Below are positions 1 through 11,637 of a DNA stretch of 64,000 bases, in pieces. Made by a program: the position numbers and the translations under genes. The stretch lies in NCBI GenBank assembly GCA_003254925.1, contig QANZ01005538.1:1-64000 (forward strand), read 5' to 3'. Each line of letters starts with the position of its first letter. The first letter of the stretch is position 1. Under the pieces are notes generated by a model. The model searched no databases, was not told the origin of the DNA, and saw only the letters and a list, made by a program, of their open reading frames with translations. Source of the stretch: Chamaecrista fasciculata. Lineage: Eukaryota > Streptophyta > Magnoliopsida > Fabales > Fabaceae.

Positions 1-819
1 ACATACTTGGATAAGATATTGAAGAGGTTCAATATGCAGGAATGCAAGAAGGGATTCATCCCTATGAATCATGGCTTGACCTTGAGCAAGAAACAGTGTC
101 CGAAGACACTTGTTGAGCGAAGGCGCATGAATGGTATTCCATATGCCACGGCCATAGGATCCATCATGTATGCTATGTTATGTACTCGACCGGATGTGTC
201 ATTTGCCCTAAGCATGACGAGCCGATTCCAACAAGACCCTGGTGAGGATCATTGGATCGCTGTCAAGAACATCCTTAAGTACTTGAGAAGAACTAAGGAT
301 GAATTCTTGGTGTACGGTGGAACTGACGAAGAGCTATGTGTAAGGGGTTGCACAGATGCTAGTTTCCAAACCGACCAAGATGATTTTAAATCGCAGTCAG
401 GATATGTGTTTCTCCTGAACGGTGGCAGCGTGAGCTGGAAGAGTTCCAAGCAAAGCACGATTGCTGATTCTACAACGGAGTCCGAGTATATTGCAGCATC
501 GGATGCGGCAAAGGAGGCTGTGTGGATTAGAAAGTTCATCTCCGAGCTTGGAGTGGTTCCGACCATTTCTGATCCCGTAACCCTGTTTTGTGACAATAGT
601 GGCGCTATTGCACAAGCCAAGGAGCCACGGTCCCACCAAAGGACCAAAAATATACTCAGACGTTTTCACCTAGTCAGGGAGATGATTGACAGAGGTGATG
701 TAAAGATATGTAAGGTAGCAGGCGAGGACAACGTTGCTGATCCTCTGACTAAACCTCTTGCAAGGGTCATACATGAACGCCATGTATCGTCGATGGGGAT
801 TAGACACATTGATCAGTGA
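1..819 (+). CDS. Copia A polyprotein C-terminus (RT thumb and RNase H), partial
   Basis: The frame is open from the left edge to TGA at 817-819, so this is the last ~270 residues of a copia polyprotein whose start lies outside the window. The Ty1/copia RNase H is clear: the CTDASFQTDQDD strand, the ADSTTESEYIAASDA block with the catalytic Glu, LFCDNSGAIAQAKEP, then the tail HLVREMIDRGDVK and NVADPLTKPL. The product would degrade the RNA strand during reverse transcription in the cytoplasmic virus-like particle. No stop or frameshift is visible in this stretch, unlike most other copies here, and it is close to copy G at 35812-36729. It is the only copia internal region on the + strand. The 3' LTR starts 55 bases downstream. 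Confidence 0.9.
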   Translation, partial: TYLDKILKRFNMQECKKGFIPMNHGLTLSKKQCPKTLVERRRMNGIPYATAIGSIMYAMLCTRPDVSFALSMTSRFQQDPGEDHWIAVKNILKYLRRTKDEFLVYGGTDEELCVRGCTDASFQTDQDDFKSQSGYVFLLNGGSVSWKSSKQSTIADSTTESEYIAASDAAKEAVWIRKFISELGVVPTISDPVTLFCDNSGAIAQAKEPRSHQRTKNILRRFHLVREMIDRGDVKICKVAGEDNVADPLTKPLARVIHERHVSSMGIRHIDQ

Positions 820-860
820 ACCTAGAGTATGAAGAGCTAGATTAATGATTGTACCCTAGT

Positions 861-873
861 GCAAGTGGGATTC
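861..873 (+). other. Polypurine tract of copia A
   Basis: GCAAGTGGGATTC lies directly before the LTR start and matches the equivalent tract of copy G (GCAAGTGGGAGTC on the - strand). It would prime plus-strand DNA synthesis. Its last bases are not pure purine. Confidence 0.6.
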
Positions 874-2917
874 TATTGGAGATTGTGCCCTAGGGCCAAT
901 CATTTTATTTGATAAATATGTTGTGAACATATTATTAATTTATGGAAGATAAATTAATGTGTTGTCATATCATTCGCATGTTTACTATGATAACGTCCAT
1001 GATTAATTATGAGATAATTAATCTAAAATTGTCCCTGGTCGATTATTTTTGTGGGAGCAAAAATGAACTAAGACCAGCATGACCTCGGTGCATGAGATGC
1101 ACGCACTAGATGCTGGGACGAGAGTCATGGTGCAATTACGTAAGGTGGTTACGAATTGCTGGACTGACCCGGAGAGTCCTGCATGGGTTTAGTCATCAGC
1201 TAGTCTCTCCTAGTACGCCTGTAGCGATGCCTTTGACCTGAGGTCAATGACTATTCCAGCGTTGCAGTTGTCAGTCTTTGGCTTAGTCTAACGCTGCCCG
1301 TAACAGGGTAGTTATACGGGCTGAGTACGGGACTGGTTGATTGCTCTGCAGTGGGATGTGGATTGGCCAAAATGGGATTTTGTCCCTCATTAATTTGAGA
1401 GATATCTAACTGGCGCCCTCGATGAGTCTGTCCAGGAAAATGCGTGGCCACGCGGGAATTGGGACTTACTCAAGGAATCGAGAAAGTTGAGGTTTGGATT
1501 ATGGATGACATACCTGTGCCTAGTCCATGACCAAGATATCGTAGGACAAACGGATCACGTACACGGAGGTACTGAGGTTAAGTCGTTCTTCCGGTTACCG
1601 AACGATCACTCACGGATTTTGGGTAGTTGTGATGGCTTGCTAGAGTCCGCTCACAACTTGTAGGTCATGGGGATGCCCTACTGCCATTATTGCGTGGGGC
1701 CTGCTGGGTCACACACGGGCAGGATCTGATCACCATTCGAGAGGGACACGAATTAGGGTTAATTCGTGGGTCACGCGAGTGACACGATTTAAGACACAGA
1801 GGAAATGTCTGGGACATTAGGTCTGGTCTTAATTAATCTACAGATGACATATTTAGATTTGTGGGACAAATTTAAATATTAATAATTGAATATAATTAAT
1901 GAGATTAATTATAGGCAATTTAAATATTAGGAAAATAATTCTGGATAATGTTCCTAAGAGTTAGGAAATTATTGAATTATAAAATTCCTAATAAATAGGA
2001 GAGGGTGGCGCCTCTTGGGAATTATTTGGGTTAAATAAAAATGTTTTATTTAATTCAAATAATATTTGAAATTCAAATGGAGATTTGAAATTCAAAAGAT
2101 TTGGTGAGTATCTTTTAATATCTTTGGTGAATCAAAAATTAGAGGTTTTTGATTAATTAAATTCCAAGGATAATTAAAGGGGATTAGGCGCATGGATGGT
2201 GGGTCCCATTGGGAGATTTGATCTCTCAATTTGATTCTCCAAGATTGCATTTTGAATTTAAATATAATATTAAGGTAATATTATAATTATAAATTCAAGG
2301 CCTAAAATAATTATATTATCAGAATATCTTTATTTTAGGAATTATTAAATCACCAAAATTTCTCCCTATATAAGGAGGGCAAGTCGACTTGCCCTAGATA
2401 CACAAGTGTGAAACCCTAGTTTGTTTTTCCTCCTAAGAGTTAGAGAGAGAAAAATTCCTTTGCACACACTAGAGAGAAAGTCGACTTTCTCTAAGAGTTA
2501 GAGAGAGAATTCGACTTTGCTCCTAAATTAGGGTTTTGAGAGAAGAATAGGCAAGAAGGAGTTCTTGTGGGGGGATTCTTCTAGCGCCACCTCCATAGCT
2601 GAATTATCAAGAAGGAGTTCTTGAAATTCAGAGGTCTGTAGATTGGTCCCGGAAATTCTTTTGAGAAAAGAATTTGGAGGCTAGCACCTCGGTGATCAAA
2701 GAAACTGTTCGTGTGGATTACTGGCAGAGGGAGAACTCTGGGAGTGGACTCCGTGGAACTCGCCCCGTACAACCATCGATTTGAAACTCTGAGGTATAAC
2801 ACTAACCAAAAGTTTTAAATTCTACTAGCGGATCCGTTCGGGAATCATAGGACCTAGGCGTTATTTTTTAATTTTAATTTTTGCTTTCGCTGCCTTAGGC
2901 GCCTAGGATTCCCAACA
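874..2917 (+). repeat. 3' LTR of copia A
   Basis: About 2.04 kb. It starts TATTGGAGATTGTGCCCTAG (other copies start TGTTGG, so the terminal TG looks mutated) and ends GATTCCCAACA. The same sequence recurs, reverse-complemented, at the LTRs of C, E and G and at a solo LTR. Landmarks are the U3 segment near 1081-1560, a TATA box near 2366 and U5 to 2917. Such long LTRs with an iMet primer site resemble the Angela-type copia group, but lineage placement is inferred. The right flank (2918-2954) does not match the copia internal sequence expected there, so the insertion site is unclear. Confidence 0.88.
2366..2375 (+). promoter_or_regulatory. LTR TATA box of copia A
   Basis: CTATATAAGG lies inside the LTR, two bases upstream of an 18-bp perfect palindrome (2377-2394) and followed by a pyrimidine-rich stretch. 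The same TATA-palindrome arrangement is found in both LTRs of G. It probably sets the start of the genomic RNA. Confidence 0.6.
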
Positions 2918-4223
2918 CTTTGGCGTTTTCATCAAAACAAAGATTAAAGATTCTTGACAGGTGGCGGGCTCACCACGCTCCTAGAGCAACACATCCCTGC
3001 TCTCAATGACCAAGATGCCCATCTTTGAAATTGAGAACGTGTTCTGTCAGAACTTTTTTGTCCTTATGTTCTAGAGTAGCTTCCACAACTCTTGCGGATC
3101 CTCTCTAGTTTTCGTCTGTGCCTCTGATTTGTTTTGTGGATCTTGAACTCTTCAAGATTCATTTTACTCCCACTGTTTCTTTTGGAAACAACGAATCCCT
3201 TTCTAAAAGGTATCCTCCCCTGACTACAAACTCTTTGTGGTCAGATGGGTAGTAGACTTGATAGCCCTTCTTAGGGTATCCTACAAACTCGTAACGAGAC
3301 ATTAAGAGACTCCTTTTATTCCATATCTCATATGGTGTTCTCCAGACGAAACGACTTAGTGTGAAGTCAGCAGCTTCTAGAGCACACCCTTTAAGGATGG
3401 TATAAGATCAATTATCTTAGATCAAACCTTATCTTAATAGGGTTTGACATCTTTTCTTAAAACACCATCCACCATGGAACTTTAAGAAAAGTGAGTTGTG
3501 AGACTCTCTCACAGCTTCTAAGACGTTTAGCAAAGTTTTTGACTCAAATCCTAGTCCTTTGATCCAATCGAAGGTTCCAGATTTTGTTGTCTTGTTAATT
3601 TTCTACTTCGTTTTGAAATCTCTATTTCAAAGGACTCTAACTTGTGTTTCAAAAGATAGCCGTAGATCTAGCTCTTGAAGCACTTAGTAAGAGTTATCAC
3701 TTTTAGCTTAAACACTTATGGGTCCACATACATCAACCATGTATGATCTCCACTAAGTTAGATTTTCCCTTACTATAAGGAAAAACTCTTGTTATCTTTC
3801 CATTTTAAACAAGGCTTGCAAGCATCTCATGATTCCAAATCATGAAGCTTCAAGGTGGTTCTTGTTTGTATGGCCTAAACAACAATTGCCAAAAGTTTGT
3901 ATCAATGTTATAATTATTGTTATTGTTCTAGTTTAAATATAATGAATACCTTTGCAAATCATATAAGCAAATAAACATTTATTTAAAATAGAAACCATTC
4001 TTCAATGTTTACACAAAATCTACCTTATCTAATAAGGAGAAAAACCAATGTTTAAACATTCAAAGAATAATAACAAAACTAGCCCAAAGAGGGCGATCCA
4101 AGCTCGTATGTTCCTTCAGTAGCAACGGCAGCAACATTTGCTCCACTATCCACGTCTAGGTCCATCTCGCTTCCGTCCTTGTTTTCTACCGTCTCTGAAG
4201 ACCCTGGACATCAAATGTGAGAA
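2918..4223 (-). pseudogene. Copia B pol remnant (protease to RT start, decayed)
   Basis: From about 2955 upward the - strand is recognisably homologous to the pol of copy G (compare 37320-38800), but it is full of stops, indels and missing blocks and no long frame survives. Recognisable stretches are the linker after integrase (near 2955-3300), integrase (3300-3860) and the pre-integrase and protease region (3860-4200). Positions 2918-2954 do not align to G and may be junction filler beside the LTR of copy A. This is the most decayed pol of the nest, and it cannot encode enzyme. Confidence 0.75.
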
Positions 4224-5114
4224 TCACATGTGTATCCAATACTCAAGTGATTTAAGTAGAAAAACAGAACACTTTATAACATAGATACCTGAAGTAGAGG
4301 CTTTAACGCACTTCTGCTTCTTTTGATCTTCCCAGTAGTATTTGCACTTTCTCATCGCGTGTCCTGACACTTGACAGAAAGAACAGAATACTTCCTCTGA
4401 GGGCTTTGCCTTCTTGGCAGGAGATTGAGGGTCGTCCTCTGGCTTGGTCTCACCATCCAGCACGATTCCCTTTCCCTTGTCTTTGCCCTTCTTCTTCCTT
4501 TCCCTTTTCTGGATCATGGATGCCTCAACAGACTTGAGCATCCCATGCAACTCAGAAACTGTTTTCTCTGTTCCCCTCCTTAAGAAGCTTTTAATAAATG
4601 GGTTATAGCTCTCAGGAAGTGAGCACAGGATTACTCCAGTGGCAAACTCTTGTGGAAGAGGAAAACCGAGCCTATCAAGGTGATCTATATACCCTCTCAT
4701 CTTCATGACATGGTAATGAACAGATTCACCTTCAGCCATTTTGCAAGACACGAGAGCTTTGTTGGTCTCATATCTATCTTGTCTGATTTGGTAGCTAAAC
4801 ATTTCCTTGAGACGAGTTATCATCTCATATGCCATCAATTGATCCAAGCCCTCATGCAGCTCAGGGATCATTGTGTCTACCATCAGACAAGAGACCTCCA
4901 GCGAGTCATCGAAGTGCTTCTCCCAAGCCCTCCACTCTGCTCCTGGAGCGCCCTTGGCAGGCTCATTGGGAATAGGCCTGTCCAGAACATAGAGCCTCCT
5001 CTCTTGGGTGAGAACTATTCTCAGATTACGAAACCAATCGAGGAAGTTTGTTCTGGTCAGCTTATCCTTCTCAAGGATAGGTCGCAGTGAAAATGATGAA
5101 CTTTCTTTTGCCAT
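4224..5114 (-). CDS. Copia B gag
   Basis: An open frame of ~296 residues from the ATG at 5114 (MAKESSSFSLRPILEKDKL, the same start as the other copies) to a stop at 4224. It carries the plant copia gag (UBN2-type) domain: TNFLDWFRNLRIVLTQ near residue 20, then the conserved block VHYHVMKMRGYIDHL. A basic Lys-rich stretch follows, then a CCHC zinc knuckle, CSFCQVSGHAMRKC. Gag would form the virus-like particle and bind genomic RNA. This is the most complete gag frame in the window; the others have stops or deletions. The frame ends soon after the knuckle, where the protease should follow, so the polyprotein is broken. The ~1.5 kb leader is upstream. Confidence 0.85.
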   Translation of the reverse strand: MAKESSSFSLRPILEKDKLTRTNFLDWFRNLRIVLTQERRLYVLDRPIPNEPAKGAPGAEWRAWEKHFDDSLEVSCLMVDTMIPELHEGLDQLMAYEMITRLKEMFSYQIRQDRYETNKALVSCKMAEGESVHYHVMKMRGYIDHLDRLGFPLPQEFATGVILCSLPESYNPFIKSFLRRGTEKTVSELHGMLKSVEASMIQKRERKKKGKDKGKGIVLDGETKPEDDPQSPAKKAKPSEEVFCSFCQVSGHAMRKCKYYWEDQKKQKCVKASTSGIYVIKCSVFLLKSLEYWIHM

Positions 5115-6652
5115 TTTTGATTCTACAATTTTAAGATATGAAAAATTTATTAGCAGATAAAATACTTCCACTATTTTATAAAACTCAGTGAAATTTATTA
5201 TTAGTGGCTAAGATCCATATTTCACCAAAATTTACCGTCGCGGAGGCGATCATGCACCTTTTGGTTATTTAGGTAGGTAACTCTTACCAATCACATCTCA
5301 TGTGACTCTTAGATCCTTATGGGACTGTATCATCTTATGATACTTATTATGGCATGTTTATCCCATCTAATGCCTTGAGGTCCAAAACCGTGTTGATAAC
5401 CCCATTAAGTCACACGATAAAACATGTAAATGGCTAAATTCAAGATAACGAGGCCGAGGCCCAACCCCATATCATCAAGGCCCAACTGCCATACGTGTCG
5501 CGGAGCCGATCACCGTATCCAAAGAACCAAGATTTCAATAGGCGTCATATTGAAAATCCCATTCACCCGTGTCTCCTCAAGGTCAAGGCAGATACGTGTC
5601 GCGGAGGCGATCACCGCTCCCGATGAACAAGATTTTGACAGGGTGTTTTAGCGACGGCATTACGACTTAAGATTTTCTAAAAGAGTTTGATTTTTATTAA
5701 AAAAAATATTCCAATTTTATTGTTGTTTAATTTTAAAACTCTTTTAAAATTAAACGAGTCATGCCACATGTTTATTTTCCTCATGTATCTCATACATATA
5801 AACATGTGTCTGGATTTTGTATCTCATACAAATCCCACGCTCGTATCGTATACGTGGCTATAGTGTATTGTTTGATTAAGCATGTTAAAATATCGCACCC
5901 TAAGCATACATCTAGCGCATCTCATACAACTAAATGTAAAACAGCACACCGTGTTTAGATATGGCTCATCTACCCTAGAGTTCTCCCAAGCCAATGAGAG
6001 AACTTTTCTAAAAGAAAAATAAAATTACACGTGAATAAACCCCAGTTGCATTGAGGTATAAACAGAAAGTAAAATTACATAAGAGTAGAGGGAGACGACA
6101 CGCAGGCCGTATTTACCGAAATAAACCTCCTAGAGCCATATCCAACACCACACATTCAAATATGAACAATTCATATAAATATGTCAAACACGGTAACTAA
6201 CACACATATTTAAAACTCTTTTAAAATTGTGTTTAATTTTAGGGTTGCGCAATTTTAACATGCCTTTCTTGAAATTCAGACCTATTATCAATAATTATAA
6301 AATTCAAGAATCTCATTCAAGAATTTCGAATTATTGATCCTAAATTTATAAAATTCCAAATTTTAATAAATCTCAGCCATCTTTATAATATTATAATTAA
6401 AACACTTTTAACTATAATTATATATAAAGATTTCGACTTAGGCCTTATTATTCAAGAAAATTATCTAAATCAATCTCATTGATTTATTTATGTATCTCAT
6501 ACATAATTTTGCACTTAGATAATTAAAATAGACTTAAGCCAAAAATTGTTCGGTGAATTTTGTAAAACTAAAACAGTGATTGAAAGCGGTAAACACACAA
6601 ACTTCATACATCTCATGTACAAACAAATAGTTTTAAATTCAAAGACTAGCGT
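5115..6652 (-). other. Untranslated leader of copia B
   Basis: About 1.5 kb between the primer site and the gag ATG, with no coding potential. A short GC-rich motif occurs three times, near 5234, 5493 and 5594 (CGTGTCGCGGAGGCGATCAC in the best copy, + strand). On the RNA-sense strand it folds as a bulged hairpin. The spacing of ~260 and ~100 bases is the same in copies C, D, E, F and G. Confidence 0.7.
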
Positions 6653-6665
6653 GGCTCTGATACCA
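6653..6665 (-). other. Primer binding site (tRNA-iMet) of copia B
   Basis: On the - strand this reads TGGTATCAGAGCC, complementary to the 3' end of initiator tRNA-Met, one base inside the LTR terminus. It fixes the element's orientation as -. Confidence 0.92.
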
Positions 6666-6666
6666 C

Positions 6667-9571
6667 TGTTGGGAATTCAAGGGCGCCTAAGGCAGCGGAA
6701 GCATGAAAAACTGTAAATAAAAAAACTTTAAACGCCTAGGTCCAAGAATTCCCGAACGGATCCGCTAGCTGAATTTAAAACTTTTAGTTAAGTGGTATAC
6801 CTCACGAGTTTCAATCGGTTTAGTTGAACGGGGCGTTTGCAAGAAGTCCACGTCACGCGTCCTTCCTCCGCTGGTAATCCACACGAACAGTTTGGAGATT
6901 CCTAGGTGCTAGCCTCCTTCACTTCTCCAAGTGAATCCGGAACCTTTATCTACGGGTGTTCTTTTTAATTCAAGAACTCTTCTTGAATTATCAAGAACTC
7001 TTTGGCGCCTTGATCAAGAACTCTTCTTGATCCCACACAACCTTGTCACACAATATTAACTCTTAATATTGTGCACCACTTTCTCTCTCTAGGAAAGCAA
7101 GGATGCGATTTTCTCTCTCTCTCCTCACCAAAGGCAAAATCGAATTTCTCCTTTGTGAAAAGTTAGGCTAAGTCGACTTTATCTATGTGCATGAGGCTCT
7201 CACCCTTTTGTGATTTCACTCTCAAGAATCCAATTCTTGTCTGTGAATTCTTGTATTTATAGGGTTTGGGGACTTTGATAATTATAATTTTAGGAAACCC
7301 TAAAATCATATAATTAATAAACCATAAGATTATGATATCTTAATATCATGATTTTATGACTTGATTTCCAATTTAAAATATTACCTTAATATTAAAATTG
7401 GAATCAAAATGCAATCTTGGAGAATCAATTTGGAAGATCAAATCTTCCCAAATCTCTCTCTCCCATGCGCCATCTCCCTCTATTTATCTTGTTGAATTTA
7501 ATAAATTAAAATAACTAACTAACTCTTAGATAGTTATAACTAATTTATTTTTCAACAATATTGAATTAAAGAATTGCCACAATATCTTTAAATCAATCTC
7601 ACCAAGTCTCAAACTCTAGATAATTGAATTAAAATATTACATTAATATTTAAATCCAATTGGACCTAGGATTTTCGACTTGCCCTATAAGTCATGAATTA
7701 AAATATTACTTTAATATATTTAATTCATCCATTTGAAATCTAGATCAAATCTCATTTGAATTTCAAATTTCAAGCCATGACTTTAATTAATAAAACATTT
7801 TTATTAATTAAATTCCTTGTATATATGAGGCGCCAACCTCATCCTATTTAGTCCTAATATTAGTGAATTTAATAAATTAATAATTTCCTAACTCTTAGGA
7901 ACATTATCTAATTTATAATTCCCCTAATATTATAAATAGGAATATAATTGTAAATAGCCTAATCCAATTATCTATTTAACAATTATCATATATATATTTA
8001 AATTTGTCTCACAAATCTAAATATTATATATCTGTAGATAATTAATTCGAGACAAGACTTTATGTCCCACAATAAGTTATGTCTCAAACGGTGTCACAAA
8101 TGTGACCCACGAATTAGGGTTAACTCGTGTTCCAGCTTGGCATCTGGTTCCTGCTCGTGTGTGACCCAGCAGGCCCCACGTGAAGTTGGCAGTGAGTCAT
8201 CTCATGACTCACAAGTCGAGAGCGGACTCTAGCAAGCCATCACGACTACCCAAAACACGTAAGTTATCGTTTAACCTCTAAACGACTTAACCTTAGTACT
8301 ATCATGTTCAGATCCCTTTTTGTCCTACGATATTTCGGTAAGGATCAGGCATGGGAAAGTCATCCAAAATCCAAACCTCAACTTTCTCGATCTCCTGAGT
8401 AAGTCCCAATATCCAGTGTGGCCACACATTCCCTTGGACAGACTCGTCGAGTGGCCCAGTTAAATATCTCCCATCTCTATGAGGGACAAAATTCCATCTT
8501 GGTGAACCACATTCCTCAGCACGACAATCAACCAAACCCGTACTCAGCCTTTATGGCTACCCTGTTACGAGTAACGTTAGACTAAGCCAAAGTTTGACAA
8601 CTGTAATGCCGGAATAGTCAAGACCTCAGGTCTAAGGGCATCATGACAGATTGTACAGGAGAGACCAGCTAATGACTGAACCTATGCAGAACTCTCCGGG
8701 TCGGTCCAGCAATTTGTAACTCTTACATAATTGCACCATGACTCTCGTCCCAGCATCTAGTGCGTATATCTCCATGCACCGAGGTCATGCTGGTCTTGGT
8801 TCAATTCAAGTTCCCACTCGAATGAGCGACCAGAGACATTTTAGATTAACTATCTCATAATTAATCATGGACTGCTATCATAGTAAACATGCTAATAATA
8901 TGATAACCATTAATTTATCTCCATAAATTAATTGATATGTTCTCAACATATCTATAGGATGATTGACCCTAGGGCACAATCTCGATCACTAATATCCAGT
9001 GTGGCCACACATTCCCTTGGACAGACTCATCGAGGGGCCCAGTTAAATATCTCCCATCTCTATGAGGGACAAAATTTCATCTCGGTCAACCACATTCCTC
9101 GGCACGACAATCAACCAAACCCGTACTCAGCCCTTATGGCTACCATGTTACGAGTAACGTTAGACTAAGCCAAAGTTTGACAACTGTAATGCCGGAATAG
9201 TCAAGACCTCAGGTCTAAGGGCATCATGACAGATTGTACAGGAGAGACCAGCTAATGACTGAAGCCATGCAGAACTCTCCGGGTCGGTCCAGCAATTTGT
9301 AACCCTTACATAATTGCACCATGACTCTCGTCCCAACATCTAGTGCGTGCATCTCCATGCACCGAGGTCATGCTGGTCTTGGTTCAATTCAAGTTCCCAC
9401 TCGAATGAGCGACCAGGGACAGTTTAGATTAATTATCTCATAATTAATCATGGACTGTTATGATAGTAAACATGCTAACAATATGATAACCATTAATTTA
9501 TCTCCATAAATTAATTGATATGATCCAAACACATCTATAGGATGATTGGCCCTAGGGCATAATCTCCATCA
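6667..9571 (-). repeat. 5' LTR of copia B, enlarged by a duplication
   Basis: In + coordinates it runs from TGTTGGGAATTC beside the primer site to CTCCATCA, about 2.9 kb instead of ~2 kb. The excess is a 583-bp direct duplication of the U3 end. The outer terminus is of the TGATGG type (shared with D), not the TGTTGG type of E, G and the solo LTR. It abuts the integrase of copy C at 9572, so B sits inside C. The 3' LTR of B is left of the window, so the TSD cannot be checked. Confidence 0.82.
8408..9571. repeat. 583-bp tandem duplication inside the LTR of copia B
   Basis: Positions 8408-8990 and 8991-9571 are near-identical direct copies. Both start AATATCCAGTGTGGCC and both end in the LTR terminus (CTCGATCA and CTCCATCA). 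The two copies differ at scattered positions. Confidence 0.88.
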
Positions 9572-10226
9572 ACAAGCACTTGAGGGATTTGGCTGATAGT
9601 TTATCGTTGGCTTGTTGCTTAACGTAAACCTCACATCCCCGAACTTTGAGATAAGACAAATCGGGACTCCTCCCTTTCCATATCTCATATGGTGTCTTCT
9701 CAACTGCTTTAGACGGAACACGGTTAAGCGTGAAAGCGGCAGCTTCTAGAGCGTACCCCCAAAAGGATGGCGGAAGATCAGTTTGACTCATCATAGATCG
9801 AACCATATCTAATAGAGTTCGATTCCTCCTCTCGGACACACCATTCCTCTGTGGTGTTCCAGGTGGAGTAAGCTGTGAGACTATCCCACAACTAATAAGA
9901 TGATCAGTGAAGTCTTGACTCAAATACTCACCTGCACGATCAGATCGTAGGATCTTGATTTTCTTGTCAAGCTGGTTCTCAACTTCATTCTGAAATCTTT
10001 TGAACATTTCAAAAGACTCTGACTTGTGCTTCATCAGGTAGATATACCCATATCTACTGAAGTCGTCTGTAAACGTAATGAAGTAGGAGTAACCTCCTCT
10101 AGCACTGATACTCATGGGTCCACATACATCACTATGTATGATCCCCAACAAGTTAGATGCCCTTTCACTGTGGCCAGTGAAAGGGGCCTTTGTCATTTTA
10201 CCAAGTATACAAGATTCGCCAGCATC
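9572..10226 (-). pseudogene. Copia C integrase, 3'-truncated by the insertion of B
   Basis: A - strand frame with the copia integrase core: HSDVCGPMS with the first Asp, RSDRAGEYLS with the second Asp, and GVSERRNRTLLDM with the Glu. After LSYLKVRGCEVYVK the frame runs into the LTR of B at 9571. At the upstream end a stop in the conserved segment between the pre-integrase domain and the core (near 10209) separates it from the gag-protease frame. The catalytic triad is present, but the protein cannot be made as a unit. The rest of C pol should lie left of the window, beyond B. Confidence 0.85.
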
Positions 10227-11637
10227 TTATGATTCAAAATCAAATGAGCTTAGAAGTCCATCTCTATGGAGCTTCTCTAGGCGTCTCTCGCTTATATGGC
10301 CTAAACGACAATGCCAAAGGTATGTAGGATTAGATTCTCCAATCATAATCCTTTTCGTATCGATGTTATAGATTTCGTTATTATGTCTTTGTTCCAATTT
10401 TAAGATATAGTGGTTATCATGCAGATCACCATAAGCATATAACACATCATTCTTATAAATTGAACATCTACCATTTCCATTCATGCAAATAAATCCTTCC
10501 TTATCCAAATAAGAAAGTGATATAATGTTAGAACTAAGAGATGGTATATAATAACAATTGTTTAATAACAAAACAAGCCCAGTGGGCAAAACTAGCTCGT
10601 ATGTTCCTACAGCAACAGTAGCAACCCTTGCTCCATTGCCCACACGTAGGTCCACCTCGCCTCTGCTCAGCTTTCTACTTCTTCTCAACCCCTGCACATT
10701 TGTACATGTGTGAGAACCACAAGCAGTATCCAATACCCAAGTGGTAGGAGTAGACAAGTGAACACCTATAACAAAGATACCTGAAGTAGAGGCTTCGCTC
10801 TTCTTCTTCTTCTTCTTCAGATCTTCCATGTACAGCTTACAGTTTCTCTTCCAGTGACCCGGCTTCTGGCAGAAGAAACAAACTGTCTCCTTATTGGGCT
10901 TTGCCTTCTTGGCAGGCGGCGGGTTAGGCTTAGCCGCAGGCTTGGTCCCACCAACCTCGGCATCTCCTTTCCTCTTTCCATTGCCCTTACCCTTTCCCTT
11001 GTTCTGAACTAGTAAGACAGTGCTAGGCGCCTTCTTTATAGATGCCTCAGCAGTCTTTAGCATCCCATGCAGTTCAGAAATGGTCTTCTCCATGCCATTC
11101 ATGTTAAAGTTTAAGACAAACTGGTCATAACTTCTAGGTAGCGAATTAAGGATCAAATCCGTCGCTAGCTCCGGCACAATGGGAAAACCCAGCCTGGCAA
11201 GGTGATCTATGTACCGCTGCATCTTCAAGACGTGGGCACTCACAGATCCACCTTCTGCCATCTTGCAAGAGTAAAGAGCCTTTGCTGTCTCAAATCTCTC
11301 TTTCCTTGCGTATACTTGGAACATTTCCCTGAGATGTGTTATTATCTCATATGCCCCTTTGTTCTCCAAGTTCTTTTGAATCTCGGGAACCATGGTTACC
11401 AGCATAAGACAGGCAACGTCCACAGAGTCACTTTGATGCTTCTCGTAAGCATCTCTCTGTGCTCTTGGAGCGTTTGCAGCAGGCTATTCAGGGATGGGGT
11501 TCTCTAGGACATAGAGCTTTCTTTCCTGGGTGAGAACAATTCTCAGATTTCGGTACTAGTCAAGAAAGTTAGTCCCAGTCAACTTGTCCTTCCCAAGGAC
11601 AGATCGCAGTGATAGTGTTTGAACGTTCGTTGCCATT
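10227..11637 (-). pseudogene. Copia C gag and protease with two gag stops
   Basis: The gag ATG is at 11637 (MATNVQ). Two in-frame TAG stops interrupt the N-terminal part (after TNFLD and after ENPIPE). From 11423 the frame is open for 398 residues. It holds the rest of gag, a Lys/Gly-rich linker and the zinc knuckle CFFCQKPGHWKRNC. Then come the aspartic protease motif WVLDTACGSH (DTA rather than the usual DTG) and the pre-integrase zinc segment LWHCRLGHISERRLEKLH. The first TAG replaces the Trp codon of the conserved DWYRN motif. Gag and pol share one frame, as usual in plant copia. Confidence 0.85.

Noticed and set aside
249..669. - strand frames opposite copia A RNase H, and similar + strand frames at 4650-5090, 36771-37400 and 38118-38463
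   Set aside because: They are mirror frames of well-recognised gag and pol coding sequence and have no motifs of their own.
7..819. A host gene for an RNase H-like protein
   Set aside because: It is continuous with a copia polypurine tract and LTR and matches the pol of copy G.
5234..5616. Spaced short repeats in the copia leaders as a possible CRISPR-like array
   Set aside because: Only three units, unequal spacing, the same in every retrotransposon copy, in a plant genome.
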